Below the pieces are notes generated by a model, which searched no databases, was not told the DNA's origin, and saw only the letters and a program-made list of their open reading frames with translations. Positions 37,415-47,621 of a stretch of 64,000 bases of DNA are shown here, one piece after another. The stretch lies in NCBI GenBank assembly GCA_963976795.1, contig CAXBLT010000005.1, positions 124,001 through 188,000 of the forward strand, read 5' to 3'. This stretch comes from UBA7359 sp963976795 (GTDB taxonomy: Bacteria; Pseudomonadota; Gammaproteobacteria; Eutrophobiales; Eutrophobiaceae). The first letter of the stretch is position 1. Each line of letters opens with the position of its first letter. Both the position numbers and the translations under genes were made by a program.

Positions 37415-38167
37415 TTATTTTTTCCATAAAATTGAAAACCCATTTGTATATCGCATATCTATTGATTCAATTTGATCAATACGACCTGATGTTGTTGTTG
37501 GAATTAAAGTCAAAACCCTATTAAACCGCTCTTCGAAATCACGCCGCCCCAGAGTAACCTTGATCCCATTTTTAAAATGAAACGACCATGCCCGTCTATC
37601 ATCTAAAAATAGTGCCGCTATGCTGAACCCAACAGACTTAACCTGGTTTTGCATAGCATTAAATTTATTCAATAAATTTTGTTCCGAGTCCACAGGCCCT
37701 GATAACAATGGAAGTCCTGTAGGTATAGACTCTTTCTCGGGCGAAAAATATTCTCCTTCAGAGTTTAATAAGCCTGAATCACCCCAGCGCACAACAGGAA
37801 CCTGTTCGATCACGATAACGCGTAATGCATCCGGCCATATCCGCTTCACAATGACCTCACTAACCCAGGGCTCCTCTAACAAAGCAAGCCGAACTGCATC
37901 TACATTAAGATTGAAAAAACCACCTCTTACTTTATCAGTAACAAGTAATTGGAGATCTACTGGTGATAAATGCGTGAAGTCGCCGTCGATTCTTACTTGT
38001 TTAATAGGCAAAGTATCCGGGTTTGATAAAATCATTCCGCCCCATACCGCTATCGAAATAAAAGCCAAAGCAAAAACACTACCAAACAATTTTGACCCAC
38101 GAAGATGATTTCGGTTTGATGATTCAAAATGTAGCTTGTCAGGGTCAATAATCATATCGATAGCCAT
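37415..38167 (-). CDS. ftsQ: FtsQ, cell division protein
   Basis: A 250-residue bitopic protein of the FtsQBL complex. A single membrane segment near residues 28-48 is followed by a POTRA domain (IKQVRIDGDFTHLSP to PWVSEVIVKRIWPDALRV) and the beta domain (AWSFHFKNGIKVTLGR). Its start overlaps the ddl stop by one base. Confidence 0.95.
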   Translation of the reverse strand: MAIDMIIDPDKLHFESSNRNHLRGSKLFGSVFALAFISIAVWGGMILSNPDTLPIKQVRIDGDFTHLSPVDLQLLVTDKVRGGFFNLNVDAVRLALLEEPWVSEVIVKRIWPDALRVIVIEQVPVVRWGDSGLLNSEGEYFSPEKESIPTGLPLLSGPVDSEQNLLNKFNAMQNQVKSVGFSIAALFLDDRRAWSFHFKNGIKVTLGRRDFEERFNRVLTLIPTTTSGRIDQIESIDMRYTNGFSILWKK

Positions 38168-39123
38168 TAGTTATGTAACCCCATCTCTACAGGCATAACT
38201 AAACTCGTCGCCAGTATTTGAACGACTAGTTGTTCAAAAGAAATACCCGCTTGCTTAGCTCCCATAGGAACCAAACTATGGCTTGTCATTCCTGGCACTG
38301 TATTTACTTCAATTAACCAGGCTTGACTTGAATCATCAACCATAATGTCAACACGTGCCCAACCACTAACACCTAAACGTTGACATGCTTTCAAAGATAA
38401 TTCTCCCAGACTTTTTTCAATATCCTCATCAAGGCCGCATGGGCAAATATATTTTGTATCGTTATCTTCATACTTTGCTTTGTAATCGTAAAAATCGCGT
38501 GATGTTTCAAGCTTGATAACAGGTAAAATAATGTCGTTTAATATTGGAACGGTATATTCATTACCTTCAATCCAACTTTCCGCCATTACTCGTTCGTCAA
38601 ACTGATTTGCCTGTGACCATGCCGCGGACAAATCTTCTTTTATAGTTACTTTGCTTGCACCTATGCTAGAACCTTCTCTGACTGGCTTTACCATGACAGG
38701 CAAACCAATCTGTTCTACTACTTGGTTCCACTTGCTTGTTTTAGATAATTCAACAGCGGCAGGTGTTGTTAACCCTGTATCTCGCCAAATTGATTTACTT
38801 CTAATCTTATCCATCGCCAATGCAGAACCTAAGACGCCACTGCCGGTATAAGGCAACCCAATTGTTTCCAACGCGCCCTGAATCGTCCCGTCCTCACCAC
38901 CACGCCCATGTAATGCGATAAACACACGATCAAAATTATCATTAATCAATCGATCAAATGCCGCTTTATCAAAATCAATTTCATGAGCATCTATACCTGC
39001 ATTACACAAGGCCGTCGCTACCGCTTTACCGCTTTCAAGAGAAACAGTTCTCTCAGCAGACTGTCCCCCCATCAAGACAGCAACCTTACCAAAGTCTTCC
39101 GGTTTATAATCAGGCAGTCTCAT
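38167..39123 (-). CDS. ddl: D-alanine--D-alanine ligase
   Basis: A 318-residue ATP-grasp enzyme that makes the D-Ala-D-Ala dipeptide for MurF. VAVLMGGQSAERTVSLESG is the N-terminal signature, HGRGGEDGTIQGALE and VKPVREGSSIGASKV are substrate and ATP contacts, and WLIEVNTVPGMT is the metal site. It is coupled to murB and ftsQ by one-base overlaps. Confidence 0.97.
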   Translation of the reverse strand: MRLPDYKPEDFGKVAVLMGGQSAERTVSLESGKAVATALCNAGIDAHEIDFDKAAFDRLINDNFDRVFIALHGRGGEDGTIQGALETIGLPYTGSGVLGSALAMDKIRSKSIWRDTGLTTPAAVELSKTSKWNQVVEQIGLPVMVKPVREGSSIGASKVTIKEDLSAAWSQANQFDERVMAESWIEGNEYTVPILNDIILPVIKLETSRDFYDYKAKYEDNDTKYICPCGLDEDIEKSLGELSLKACQRLGVSGWARVDIMVDDSSQAWLIEVNTVPGMTSHSLVPMGAKQAGISFEQLVVQILATSLVMPVEMGLHN

Positions 39124-40031
39124 TATTGAGATCCCCCTGCTTCACCAATAACCCTTACTTCAGGAATTAATTTAACAGCGTGTTTTTCGTATACCGTTGT
39201 ACGTATTAATTCGATCAACCGCTCTATGTCTAACGAAGTCGCATCACCCATATTAATAATAAAATTAGCATGCTTTTCTGAAACGCATGCTCCACCAACA
39301 TGTTTACCTTTAAGTCCACATGATTCTATTAAGAATGCTGCATGATCCTCTGGCGGATTTCTAAAAACCGAGCCGCAACTTAACTGCCCTAAAGGTTGAG
39401 CTTCTGCTCTCTCACTTAACATCTTTTTAATGTTTTCTGTAACAATACTCTTCTCTGATAATTTCAATTCAATATCACAAGCAGTAAACCATTCATCTTT
39501 AGGAATTGAGACACTCCTGTAACCAATCTCAAAATGAGACTTCGAATAAATCTTACGTTCGCCTTTTCGATTTATTGTTTCTACCCGTTTTATATTTCGC
39601 CAAATCTCTCCACCATAGGCACCCGCGTTCATAGCCAAAGCCCCACCTATTGAACCCGGAATCCCTGCTAAAAACTCAATACCACCATAACCTGCTTTTG
39701 CTGCAAAACGAGCGGCTTTAACACACGACACACCTGCACCAATAGAAATTTCATTGCCATTTATAAACTCAAGCTTATCAAGCACACCTACTACGGAAAT
39801 CACTACACCAGAGATACCGCCATCACGAACTAGCAAATTACTTCCTAACCCGACCCAAACAATGGACATTTCCATCGGCACTTCTGAAATAAAAACAGAT
39901 AAATCATCAATATCAGCTGGAGAATAAAAATAATCAGCAACACCACCTGTTTTCCAGGATGTATGGCGAGACATCGATTCTTGCTCTCGCAAATCTCCTC
40001 GTATTGCCGATGTATTAATAGTTCTGTGCAT
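39123..40031 (-). CDS. murB: MurB, UDP-N-acetylenolpyruvoylglucosamine reductase
   Basis: A 302-residue FAD enzyme that reduces enolpyruvyl-UDP-GlcNAc to UDP-MurNAc. HTSWKTGGVADYFYSP binds FAD, GIPGSIGGALAMNAGAYG is the flavin loop, and the catalytic Ser is in LSCGSVFRNP. The frame could start at a TTG at 40118 overlapping murC, but MHRTINTSAIRGDLREQE at 40031 fits the usual N terminus. It is of the shorter, type II-like length. Confidence 0.93.
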   Translation of the reverse strand: MHRTINTSAIRGDLREQESMSRHTSWKTGGVADYFYSPADIDDLSVFISEVPMEMSIVWVGLGSNLLVRDGGISGVVISVVGVLDKLEFINGNEISIGAGVSCVKAARFAAKAGYGGIEFLAGIPGSIGGALAMNAGAYGGEIWRNIKRVETINRKGERKIYSKSHFEIGYRSVSIPKDEWFTACDIELKLSEKSIVTENIKKMLSERAEAQPLGQLSCGSVFRNPPEDHAAFLIESCGLKGKHVGGACVSEKHANFIINMGDATSLDIERLIELIRTTVYEKHAVKLIPEVRVIGEAGGSQ

Positions 40032-40096
40032 TCTATTGTCTAAACCTGTCTGCCTATATTGAGTTTTGTTTTGTTCACTTAACAAAGTTTTATCCT

Positions 40097-41518
40097 TTAG
40101 TGCAACGCTTCTGAACAATCTTGATAAAGCTGCTTTGAGATTGATCCAATATCACCAGCACCGAGTGTCAAAATCAGATCATTATCTTCAATCACACTCT
40201 TTAACACATCGAGCACCTTATCCTTATTCTCAACAAAGATAGGTTCTGTCTGACCTCTTAACCGAATGGCGCGACATAATGAACGACTATCTGTCCCGGC
40301 AATTAATGCTTCACCAGCGGCATAAACGTCCAGAATTAACAGGACATCTGCTAACGAAAGCACCCGGCTAAAATCTTCGAATAAATCGCGCATACGTGTG
40401 TATCGGTGCGGCTGGTATACGACTACCAGTCGCCGAGTAGACCAACCAGCCCTGATAGCTTCAAAAGTAGCTTCAATTTCTGTGGGGTGATGGGCATAGT
40501 CATCTATCAATGTGGCATTCAAGTTGTTAATTTTGATATCACCACTCACATCACAACGACGTGATATCCCCTGAAAATGGCATAGCGCATTAATAATATC
40601 TTCATCGCTAACACCTAATTCATGTGCAACAGCAATTGATGCCAGAGCGTTTAATAAGTTGTGTTTACCTGGCAAATTAAGTTCGACTTCTAACCAGTCT
40701 TTCTTACCTTTACGAGAAACCTTGAACCATGTTCTTGCATTTTCCTGTCGTAATAATTCAGCGTTGTAATCAGCTTCAAAATCAATTCCATAAGTAACAA
40801 TAGGCTTGGTAACCTCTGGCAATATTTTCCTAACTCCTTCATCGTCAATACACAGTACTGCTAAACCGTAAAATGGCAATTGGTGTAAAAACTCAACAAA
40901 ATTATGTTTTAGACTTGCAAAATCACCAGCGTATGTATCCAGATGATCTGCATCAATATTTGTGATCACTGCAATAATGGGATAAAGGTGTAAAAAAGAG
41001 GCATCACTTTCATCTGCTTCCGCAACAATATATTTGCCGCTCCCAAGACGTGCATGAGACCCTGAACTGTTTAACAAGCCACCTATAACATACGTAGGAT
41101 CAAGCCCTCCCTCTGCCAGTACACTGGCAACCAGACTGGTAGTCGTTGTTTTTCCATGAGTACCTGCAATAGCAATTCCTGGACTAAAACGCATAAGCTC
41201 CGCTAACATTTCTGCACGGCGGACTATGGGGATTCTATTTTTACGTGCTGCACATATCTCCTCATTACTTTCATCGATAGCACTCGTTATCACTACGACG
41301 TCCGTCCCTTTAATATTTTCCGCAGAGTGTCCTATTGTTATGTCTATACCCAGTGACACAAGTCGTTGCGTAATAGCGCTTTGTTTAATATCAGAACCAC
41401 TAATTTCATAACCAATATTTTTAAGTACTTCAGCAATACCCCCCATACCAGCACCACCAATACCAATGAAGTGGATATGCTTCACTCGTCCCATTGCATG
41501 TAATTGCATCTCAGCCAT
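40097..41518 (-). CDS. murC: MurC, UDP-N-acetylmuramate--L-alanine ligase
   Basis: A 473-residue Mur ligase that adds L-Ala to UDP-MurNAc. HFIGIGGAGMGGIAEVL is the UDP-binding loop and IAGTHGKTTTTSL the ATP loop. DDYAHHPTEI is the C-terminal domain motif. The frame is open further upstream, but the ATG at 41518 has GGAGG six bases before it and overlaps the murG stop by 8 bp, so I chose it. Confidence 0.97.
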   Translation of the reverse strand: MAEMQLHAMGRVKHIHFIGIGGAGMGGIAEVLKNIGYEISGSDIKQSAITQRLVSLGIDITIGHSAENIKGTDVVVITSAIDESNEEICAARKNRIPIVRRAEMLAELMRFSPGIAIAGTHGKTTTTSLVASVLAEGGLDPTYVIGGLLNSSGSHARLGSGKYIVAEADESDASFLHLYPIIAVITNIDADHLDTYAGDFASLKHNFVEFLHQLPFYGLAVLCIDDEGVRKILPEVTKPIVTYGIDFEADYNAELLRQENARTWFKVSRKGKKDWLEVELNLPGKHNLLNALASIAVAHELGVSDEDIINALCHFQGISRRCDVSGDIKINNLNATLIDDYAHHPTEIEATFEAIRAGWSTRRLVVVYQPHRYTRMRDLFEDFSRVLSLADVLLILDVYAAGEALIAGTDSRSLCRAIRLRGQTEPIFVENKDKVLDVLKSVIEDNDLILTLGAGDIGSISKQLYQDCSEALH

Positions 41519-42596
41519 GTGCGGCCTCCATGCATAAATTAGCAACAAGTTTTGTTGCATCTGGTTTTGCAAGCAAGCGTGCTTTTATTGCCATCTGCAA
41601 TAACTGATCAGGTGCATGTAAAAGCCTTAAAAAGACCTCTCTTAATTTTTCAACGTTAAGCTGGGTTTCTTGAAGCAGAACTGCAGCTCCTTCTGATGAT
41701 AGATAGTTCGCATTCGCCGTTTGATGATCATCGACAGCAAAAGGAAATGGAATGAGTATTGAACCAACGCCACAAGCAGCCAATTCAGCGATGGTCAATG
41801 CGCCTGCACGGCACACGACGATATCAGCCCACGCGTAGGCAGAGGCCATATCATCGATAAAGGCAGTTACTTCCGCCTTGATGTTACTACCCGTATAGAC
41901 AGTGTTTGTTGTCGCATAATGCTTCTCTCCACATTGGTGTTTAACCTCAATCTCGTAATCATTACTCAAACCCAATAATGACTCAGGAACCACATCATTT
42001 AATGTTTTTGCGCCGAGACTTCCACCAAGCACTAATACTTTTATCAATCTAGCATCACTATGCATATGACGTGCTTCAGGTTTTGGTAAGCGTGCAATAT
42101 CGGCACGCACCGGGTTACCCGTTATTGTAATCTTTGTAGACTCTTTAAATGCACCAGGAAAGGCCGCCATCACAGAAACAGCGAATGGTGCTAATAATTT
42201 ATTTGTTAATCCAGCGATCGCATTTTGTTCGTGAATCAATAATGGTATTCGCAGCAACCATGCAGCAATCCCTCCGGGTCCACTTGCAAATCCGCCCATG
42301 CCTAACACAGCCACAGGACGTACTTTTACCATTATCGAAAGTGCTTGAATCAATGCTATTAAAAGCATAATAGGCATGAATAATAAACGGGCTAAACCTT
42401 TTCCCCTTACGCCTGAGACATTAACTGTTAATAATGGATAACCATGTTTAGGAACAACGTTTGTTTCGAGTCCCTTATCTGTACCTAACCAAAATAAATT
42501 GAAGCCCTTTTCTTGCAAACAGTCTGCGACAGCTAATGCTGGATAGATGTGACCTCCAGTACCACCTGCCATGATAAGTATATTTTTATCACGCAT
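41511..42596 (-). CDS. murG: MurG, lipid II-forming GlcNAc transferase
   Basis: A 361-residue GT-B enzyme that converts lipid I to lipid II at the inner face of the membrane. The lipid-carrier loop is MAGGTGGHIYPALAVA, and a second glycine loop is VLGGSLGAKTLNDVV. VVCRAGALTIAELAACG binds UDP-GlcNAc. The start at 42596 overlaps the ftsW stop by 8 bp; a GTG five codons upstream is possible but less likely. Confidence 0.97.
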   Translation of the reverse strand: MRDKNILIMAGGTGGHIYPALAVADCLQEKGFNLFWLGTDKGLETNVVPKHGYPLLTVNVSGVRGKGLARLLFMPIMLLIALIQALSIMVKVRPVAVLGMGGFASGPGGIAAWLLRIPLLIHEQNAIAGLTNKLLAPFAVSVMAAFPGAFKESTKITITGNPVRADIARLPKPEARHMHSDARLIKVLVLGGSLGAKTLNDVVPESLLGLSNDYEIEVKHQCGEKHYATTNTVYTGSNIKAEVTAFIDDMASAYAWADIVVCRAGALTIAELAACGVGSILIPFPFAVDDHQTANANYLSSEGAAVLLQETQLNVEKLREVFLRLLHAPDQLLQMAIKARLLAKPDATKLVANLCMEAAHG

Positions 42597-43791
42597 AGGC
42601 GGGGACCACACTGGTTATTATATTACGAGTATCTTGACGATTCTCATATTCAACTCGTAAAAGGATAGCCACTAGCATACAAAAAACGATCAAACTATTA
42701 CCACCATAACTCATCATCGGTAATGTCAATCCTTTGGTTGGCAAAACCCCCATGTTCACGCCAATATTGATATAAGCCTGTATACCAATAATCAATCCAA
42801 TACCGTAAGCAAAGTATGCAGCAAAATATTTTTCTACCCGCTCGGCTATATGTCCAATCACAAATGCTCGCCAAATAATGAAAGAATATAAAAGAATTAG
42901 CGTGATACTACCCAATAAGCCCAATTCTTCTGCTAAAACAGAAAAAACAAAATCAGTATGTGCTTCTGGCAAATAAAAGAGTTTTTGTACGCTACTTCCA
43001 AGTCCGACACCAAACCAATCACCTCGACCAAATGCAATCAAGGCTTGTGTCAATTGGAAGCCACTGTCATAGGGATCCTTCCATGGATCAACGAAACTCA
43101 TAAGTCGTTGCATACGGTATGGAGAAAGAATTGCCAAGGTGATTAATGCGCTAACCGCAACAGATACCCATGCAAAAAAGCGTGTTAACGGAACACCGCC
43201 CATGAACAACATTCCTAATGCGGTTGCGAATAATACAACACTTGCACCGAAATCTGGTTCAAGTAATAACAAACCAGATATAAGGGTTAACACACCAATC
43301 GGTTTGATAAACCCGGCAAAGTCAGTTTGTACATTTTCTCTATGACGCACTATATATCCAGCAAGGTAAGCGATGACACACAGCTTGACTGGTTCAGATG
43401 CTTGCAATGAGAATGGTCCCAATTGAATCCAGCGCATACTGCCATTAACTTCCTTACCAATGCCGGGAATGAGAATAAGCACCAACAAAAATATTGCCAC
43501 CATCAATAAAGGCACACTGCCTGCCTCCCAAAGGCGCATCGGAATTTTCAAAATAATTACCCCAAAGAACAAACCAATCGATGCTGCCAAACCCTGTCGC
43601 CAGAAATAGTGTAACGGGTCATTAAATTCCTTGGCTGAAATTGAAATAGATGCAGACGCAACCATAACCAAACCAATACAAAGGATTAATAGGGATATAC
43701 CCATTAACCAGAGGTCGTAACCTGCGATTAGTTTATTTTTCACATGATAATGTGAAGATAGTGTTGCCTGCTGTTTATTGCGTGCAGACAT
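42589..43791 (-). CDS. ftsW: FtsW, septal peptidoglycan glycosyltransferase
   Basis: A 400-residue SEDS-family polymerase with about ten membrane segments that works with FtsI at the septum. Signatures include GSMRWIQLGPFSLQASEPVK, PDFGASVVL with the catalytic Asp, and LPTKGLTLPMMSYGGNSLI. The ATG at 43791 sits in TGATG with the murD stop and has GGAG eight bases before it. An ATG two codons earlier is less well spaced. Confidence 0.96.
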   Translation of the reverse strand: MSARNKQQATLSSHYHVKNKLIAGYDLWLMGISLLILCIGLVMVASASISISAKEFNDPLHYFWRQGLAASIGLFFGVIILKIPMRLWEAGSVPLLMVAIFLLVLILIPGIGKEVNGSMRWIQLGPFSLQASEPVKLCVIAYLAGYIVRHRENVQTDFAGFIKPIGVLTLISGLLLLEPDFGASVVLFATALGMLFMGGVPLTRFFAWVSVAVSALITLAILSPYRMQRLMSFVDPWKDPYDSGFQLTQALIAFGRGDWFGVGLGSSVQKLFYLPEAHTDFVFSVLAEELGLLGSITLILLYSFIIWRAFVIGHIAERVEKYFAAYFAYGIGLIIGIQAYINIGVNMGVLPTKGLTLPMMSYGGNSLIVFCMLVAILLRVEYENRQDTRNIITSVVPAYA

Positions 43792-45140
43792 CAACATTTC
43801 TCCAGTGTGTTAACTGCGACAACAAAAGCATCCCCGCGCTGTTGATAATTTTCATACATGTCCAAACTTGCACATGCCGGAGCAAGTAAAACAACATCAC
43901 CAGGCTCAGCTACGTTACTTGCAATGTCTACCGCTTCTTTTATATCAACCACAAAGTCATGCATGGTTTCCGAACCGATAACAGCTGCTATTTTTTTTGC
44001 GTCGACGCCTAATAACAAAACATGTTTCACATGTTGTTTAATAATAGGGGTTAAACTGGATAGATCTGCGCCCTTACTATCACCCCCGGCAATCAGAATA
44101 ATCTTACCAAGTTCGCAAAGCCCTTTAATTGATGCAATACAAGCACCGACATTTGTTGCTTTCGAATCATTAAACCATTCAACCTTGTTAATCGTTGCGA
44201 TTCTCTGACACCTATGTTCCAACCCAGCAAAATTTCTCAAGGTCTCAACCATCGCATCTACGGGCACGTTGACGGAGTGAGCCAGTGCCATTGCAGCCAG
44301 AGCATTAGCGACATTATGTTCGCCCTTTATTCCAAGCTCGGCTTGCTTGATTATTTTTTCCTCACCCTGACACAACCATACTTCTCCATTATCTTTAATG
44401 ATGCCAAAGTTATTCTTATCAGGTTGTCCAAGAGTAAAAAAAAACATTTTTCTTGATGTGTCTTTCATTGCCTTAACCACATCATCGTCCTGATTGATGA
44501 CCATTAAGCCATTACCTGAATAAATCTTTTCTTTCGCATGAGCGTACTCATCTGCATTTGCATAACGATCCATGTGATCGGGAGAAACATTTAAAACCAC
44601 ACTTGCATGCGCATTTAAAGAAAAAGTTGTTTCCAATTGAAAGCTGGATAACTCAAGTACATATAGATCCGGATTAACTTCAGTTAATAAATCAAGTGCC
44701 GGTGTACCAAGGTTTCCACCGACACATGTTTTCAGTCCAGCTTGCGCTGCCATTTCCGCCACCAGCGTAGTGACAGTGCTCTTTCCATTTGAGCCTGATA
44801 TCGCGATTATTGGTGCCTTAGCATGCTGACAAAATAACTCAATATCACCAAAAACCGGGATGCCGTTTGCTATTGCTTGTTTAATAGCTGAGTTATTCAG
44901 TGACACGCCTGGACTTAGGATTACTTGATCCGATGACAGCAAAATTTCAGCACTAATTTCACCAAGCAAAACTGGCACTGATTTAAACTCAGCCTTTAAT
45001 GAGGAGAGCCCCGGTGGATTAGCACGACTGTCAGTAACAGCAATATCCAAACCTTTAGACAACAGATAACGCACGCACGAGAGTCCGGTCTTGCCAAGAC
45101 CAACAATGACTGCATCGTAATGGTGTTTAGTTTCTTCCAT
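43791..45140 (-). CDS. murD: MurD, UDP-N-acetylmuramoyl-L-alanine--D-glutamate ligase
   Basis: A 449-residue Mur ligase that adds D-Glu. VIVGLGKTGLSCVRYLL is the UDP-binding loop and AISGSNGKSTVTTLVAE the ATP loop. EWFNDSKATNVGA and LLAPACASLDMYENYQQRG are later signatures. The frame extends ten codons upstream, but AAGG five bases before the ATG at 45140 decides the start. It lies 40 bases after mraY. Confidence 0.97.
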   Translation of the reverse strand: MEETKHHYDAVIVGLGKTGLSCVRYLLSKGLDIAVTDSRANPPGLSSLKAEFKSVPVLLGEISAEILLSSDQVILSPGVSLNNSAIKQAIANGIPVFGDIELFCQHAKAPIIAISGSNGKSTVTTLVAEMAAQAGLKTCVGGNLGTPALDLLTEVNPDLYVLELSSFQLETTFSLNAHASVVLNVSPDHMDRYANADEYAHAKEKIYSGNGLMVINQDDDVVKAMKDTSRKMFFFTLGQPDKNNFGIIKDNGEVWLCQGEEKIIKQAELGIKGEHNVANALAAMALAHSVNVPVDAMVETLRNFAGLEHRCQRIATINKVEWFNDSKATNVGACIASIKGLCELGKIILIAGGDSKGADLSSLTPIIKQHVKHVLLLGVDAKKIAAVIGSETMHDFVVDIKEAVDIASNVAEPGDVVLLAPACASLDMYENYQQRGDAFVVAVNTLEKC

Positions 45141-45180
45141 CGTTACCTTTTTTTCTGTAATACAAAGCAAGTGGCATCCC

Positions 45181-46263
45181 TCAGCGTATCTTCAGACTAG
45201 CAAGTCCAATCAACACCAGGATCACAGTGATAATCCAGAATCGAACAATCACTCTGGGTTCTGGCCAACCTTTAAGCTCATAGTGATGATGCAAGGGAGC
45301 CATTCTAAAAATTCTTTTACCGGTTAACTTATATGAACCAACTTGTAAAATGACCGACACCGTTTCCATGACAAAGACGCCACCCATAATAAATAACGCT
45401 AATTCTTGTCGTGTGACTACGGCAACGACACCTAATGCAGCTCCCAGAGCCAAAGCACCGATATCTCCCATAAAAACCTGTGCTGGATAGGTATTAAACC
45501 AAAGGAAGCCCAGTCCCGATCCCACTATGGCTGCGCAAAATACGGCAACCTCGCCTACACCAGGGATAAATGGAATGCCGAGGTATTTAGAAAAACCAGC
45601 GTGACCAGTGGCATAAGCAAAGATAGCCAGCGCACCAGCGACCATGACGGTAGGCAAAATAGCCAAACCATCTAAACCATCTGTCAAATTAACTGCATTA
45701 CTGGAACCGACGATGACAAAATAGGCGAGCACGACATATAGCCAACCCATATCAAATACAAAGGCTTTAACAAACGGTACTATTAATTGCGTTTCAACGG
45801 GGAGGACGGCCGTTTGAAAAAGATAAACCGCTGCACATATCCCGACTACAGATTGTGCGGTGTATTTATATTTAGCTCTCAAACCTTTTGGGTTGTTATA
45901 GATAACCTTTTTATAGTCATCAATTAAGCCAATAACGCCAAATAACAATGTTACGATCAAGACAACCAATACGTAACGATTACTTAAATCCGCCCAGCAT
46001 AAAGTGCTGAATGTAATAGAAATCAAAATCAACAAACCACCCATCGTAGGCGTGCCGGACTTTTCAAAGTGCGTTTCCGGCCCATCATCTCTGACACTCT
46101 GGCCGATTTGTTTGTTAGTTAAATGACGTATTAAGTAGGGACCAAAGATGAAGGAAACAAATAATGACGTCAACACACCTAGAATAGTTCTTAGTGTCAG
46201 ATAGCGAAATACATTAAAGCCGCTATCGAACTGTGACAGGTATTCTGTTAGCCAGAGCAACAC
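45181..46263 (-). CDS. mraY: MraY, phospho-MurNAc-pentapeptide translocase
   Basis: A 360-residue polytopic enzyme that joins UDP-MurNAc-pentapeptide to undecaprenyl phosphate, giving lipid I. GTPTMGGLLI, the catalytic aspartates in LIDDYKKV and NLTDGLDGLA, and the C-terminal MAPLHHHYELKGWPEPRV are all present. It overlaps the murF stop by one base. Confidence 0.97.
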   Translation of the reverse strand: MLLWLTEYLSQFDSGFNVFRYLTLRTILGVLTSLFVSFIFGPYLIRHLTNKQIGQSVRDDGPETHFEKSGTPTMGGLLILISITFSTLCWADLSNRYVLVVLIVTLLFGVIGLIDDYKKVIYNNPKGLRAKYKYTAQSVVGICAAVYLFQTAVLPVETQLIVPFVKAFVFDMGWLYVVLAYFVIVGSSNAVNLTDGLDGLAILPTVMVAGALAIFAYATGHAGFSKYLGIPFIPGVGEVAVFCAAIVGSGLGFLWFNTYPAQVFMGDIGALALGAALGVVAVVTRQELALFIMGGVFVMETVSVILQVGSYKLTGKRIFRMAPLHHHYELKGWPEPRVIVRFWIITVILVLIGLASLKIR

Positions 46264-47621
46264 TAGAGCTGTTCCTCCGTTAGAATATTTACAATACGTT
46301 CCATCTGCATCGCACGAGAACCTTTAACCAGGATCGTTGTATCTTTGTTTAATAACGCTAATAACATTTTTTGCAATGCCTCATAAGATTCGAAATGTAA
46401 TGCGCCATCACCATAGGTTTGCATTGCATTTATACTTAAGTCACCGATAGTAAACAGACCGTCTATCTTTGCATGTTTAGTCCTTACACCAGCTTCGCGA
46501 TGCAACTCTTTTGCTGCATCACCTAATTCGCCCATATCCCCTAGCACCAGGAAACGTGCACCTTCATGACTACTTAGAACATTTAGAGCAGCCTCTAATG
46601 AAGTGGGATTAGCGTTATAGGTATCATCAATAATTCGTGCACCTTGTTTACCTTGTTTGCTCTGTAAACGACCTTTAACCGGCGAGATTTTTTCAAGTCC
46701 GGTTTTAATTTCTGCTAAAGACACACCCAGACTTAAACAACATGCCGTAGCCGCTAATGCATTCATGACATTATGCGTTCCGGACAGAGGCAGACTTATT
46801 TTCATCGCTCCAGCTGAGCAGACCAGGTCGAAGTCCGTGGCAGTGGACTGTTTAGTGACCCGAATGTTCTCTGCTCTAACATCTGCTTTCGCAGCTTCAA
46901 TTCCAAAGCTAAGTTGAGTTTTAAGCTTGCACTGCTTACGCCAAAATTCAGCATAGGTATCATCAGCATTTATAATTGCCGTGCCAGTAGGTTGTAAACC
47001 GGAATAGATTTCGGCCTTCGCTTTTGCGACGCCATCAATATCACCAAACCCTTCAAGGTGTGCGGGAGCGCACTGTGTAATCACTGCAACATTCGGACGC
47101 GCTATACTGCTCAGCCATTCAATTTCTCCCGGATGATTCGCGCCCATTTCTATCACGGCATATCGATGCTTTTTATCAAGCCCAAACAATGTCAATGGCA
47201 CACCAATATCATTATTCAGATTTCCGGATGTTGCATGTACATCAGATATTTCAGACAAGGTGCTCGCAACCATTTCTTTGACTGTCGTCTTGCCATTACT
47301 GCCGGTTATAGCCACCAGCGGAATAGACATTTCTTCACGCCAGGATCTTGCTAACAGACCCATCGCCCTTCTTGTGTTCTTTACTTTCAACAGCGGTTTA
47401 CTATGATTTACTTCTCGATCAAGCAATAAAGCTGTAGCACCTTTCTCTTCTGCCATAGATACATAATCATGCCCATCAAAACTTTCACCATTAATAGCAA
47501 TAAACAGGTTTTCTTTCTCGATGGTGCGGCTATCAATACTACAGCCGGAAAAGATAAGAGCTTCGCCAGAATAGTTTGACTCAATAGCTGCAGCTGCTTT
47601 GGAAAGTGTCATGCTAATCAT
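46263..47621 (-). CDS. murF: MurF, UDP-MurNAc-tripeptide--D-Ala-D-Ala ligase
   Basis: A 452-residue Mur ligase that adds the D-Ala-D-Ala made by Ddl. CSIDSRTIEKENLFIAI is the N-terminal domain signature, VAITGSNGKTTVKEMVA the ATP loop, and IDDTYNANPTSLEAAL the metal and substrate block. The first ATG overlaps the murE stop by four bases (ATGA); another lies three codons later. Confidence 0.96.
   Translation of the reverse strand: MISMTLSKAAAAIESNYSGEALIFSGCSIDSRTIEKENLFIAINGESFDGHDYVSMAEEKGATALLLDREVNHSKPLLKVKNTRRAMGLLARSWREEMSIPLVAITGSNGKTTVKEMVASTLSEISDVHATSGNLNNDIGVPLTLFGLDKKHRYAVIEMGANHPGEIEWLSSIARPNVAVITQCAPAHLEGFGDIDGVAKAKAEIYSGLQPTGTAIINADDTYAEFWRKQCKLKTQLSFGIEAAKADVRAENIRVTKQSTATDFDLVCSAGAMKISLPLSGTHNVMNALAATACCLSLGVSLAEIKTGLEKISPVKGRLQSKQGKQGARIIDDTYNANPTSLEAALNVLSSHEGARFLVLGDMGELGDAAKELHREAGVRTKHAKIDGLFTIGDLSINAMQTYGDGALHFESYEALQKMLLALLNKDTTILVKGSRAMQMERIVNILTEEQL

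Noticed and set aside
40032..40118. Longer MurB N terminus starting at a TTG within murC
   Set aside because: The extra 29 residues have no family counterpart; the ATG at 40031 gives the normal N terminus.
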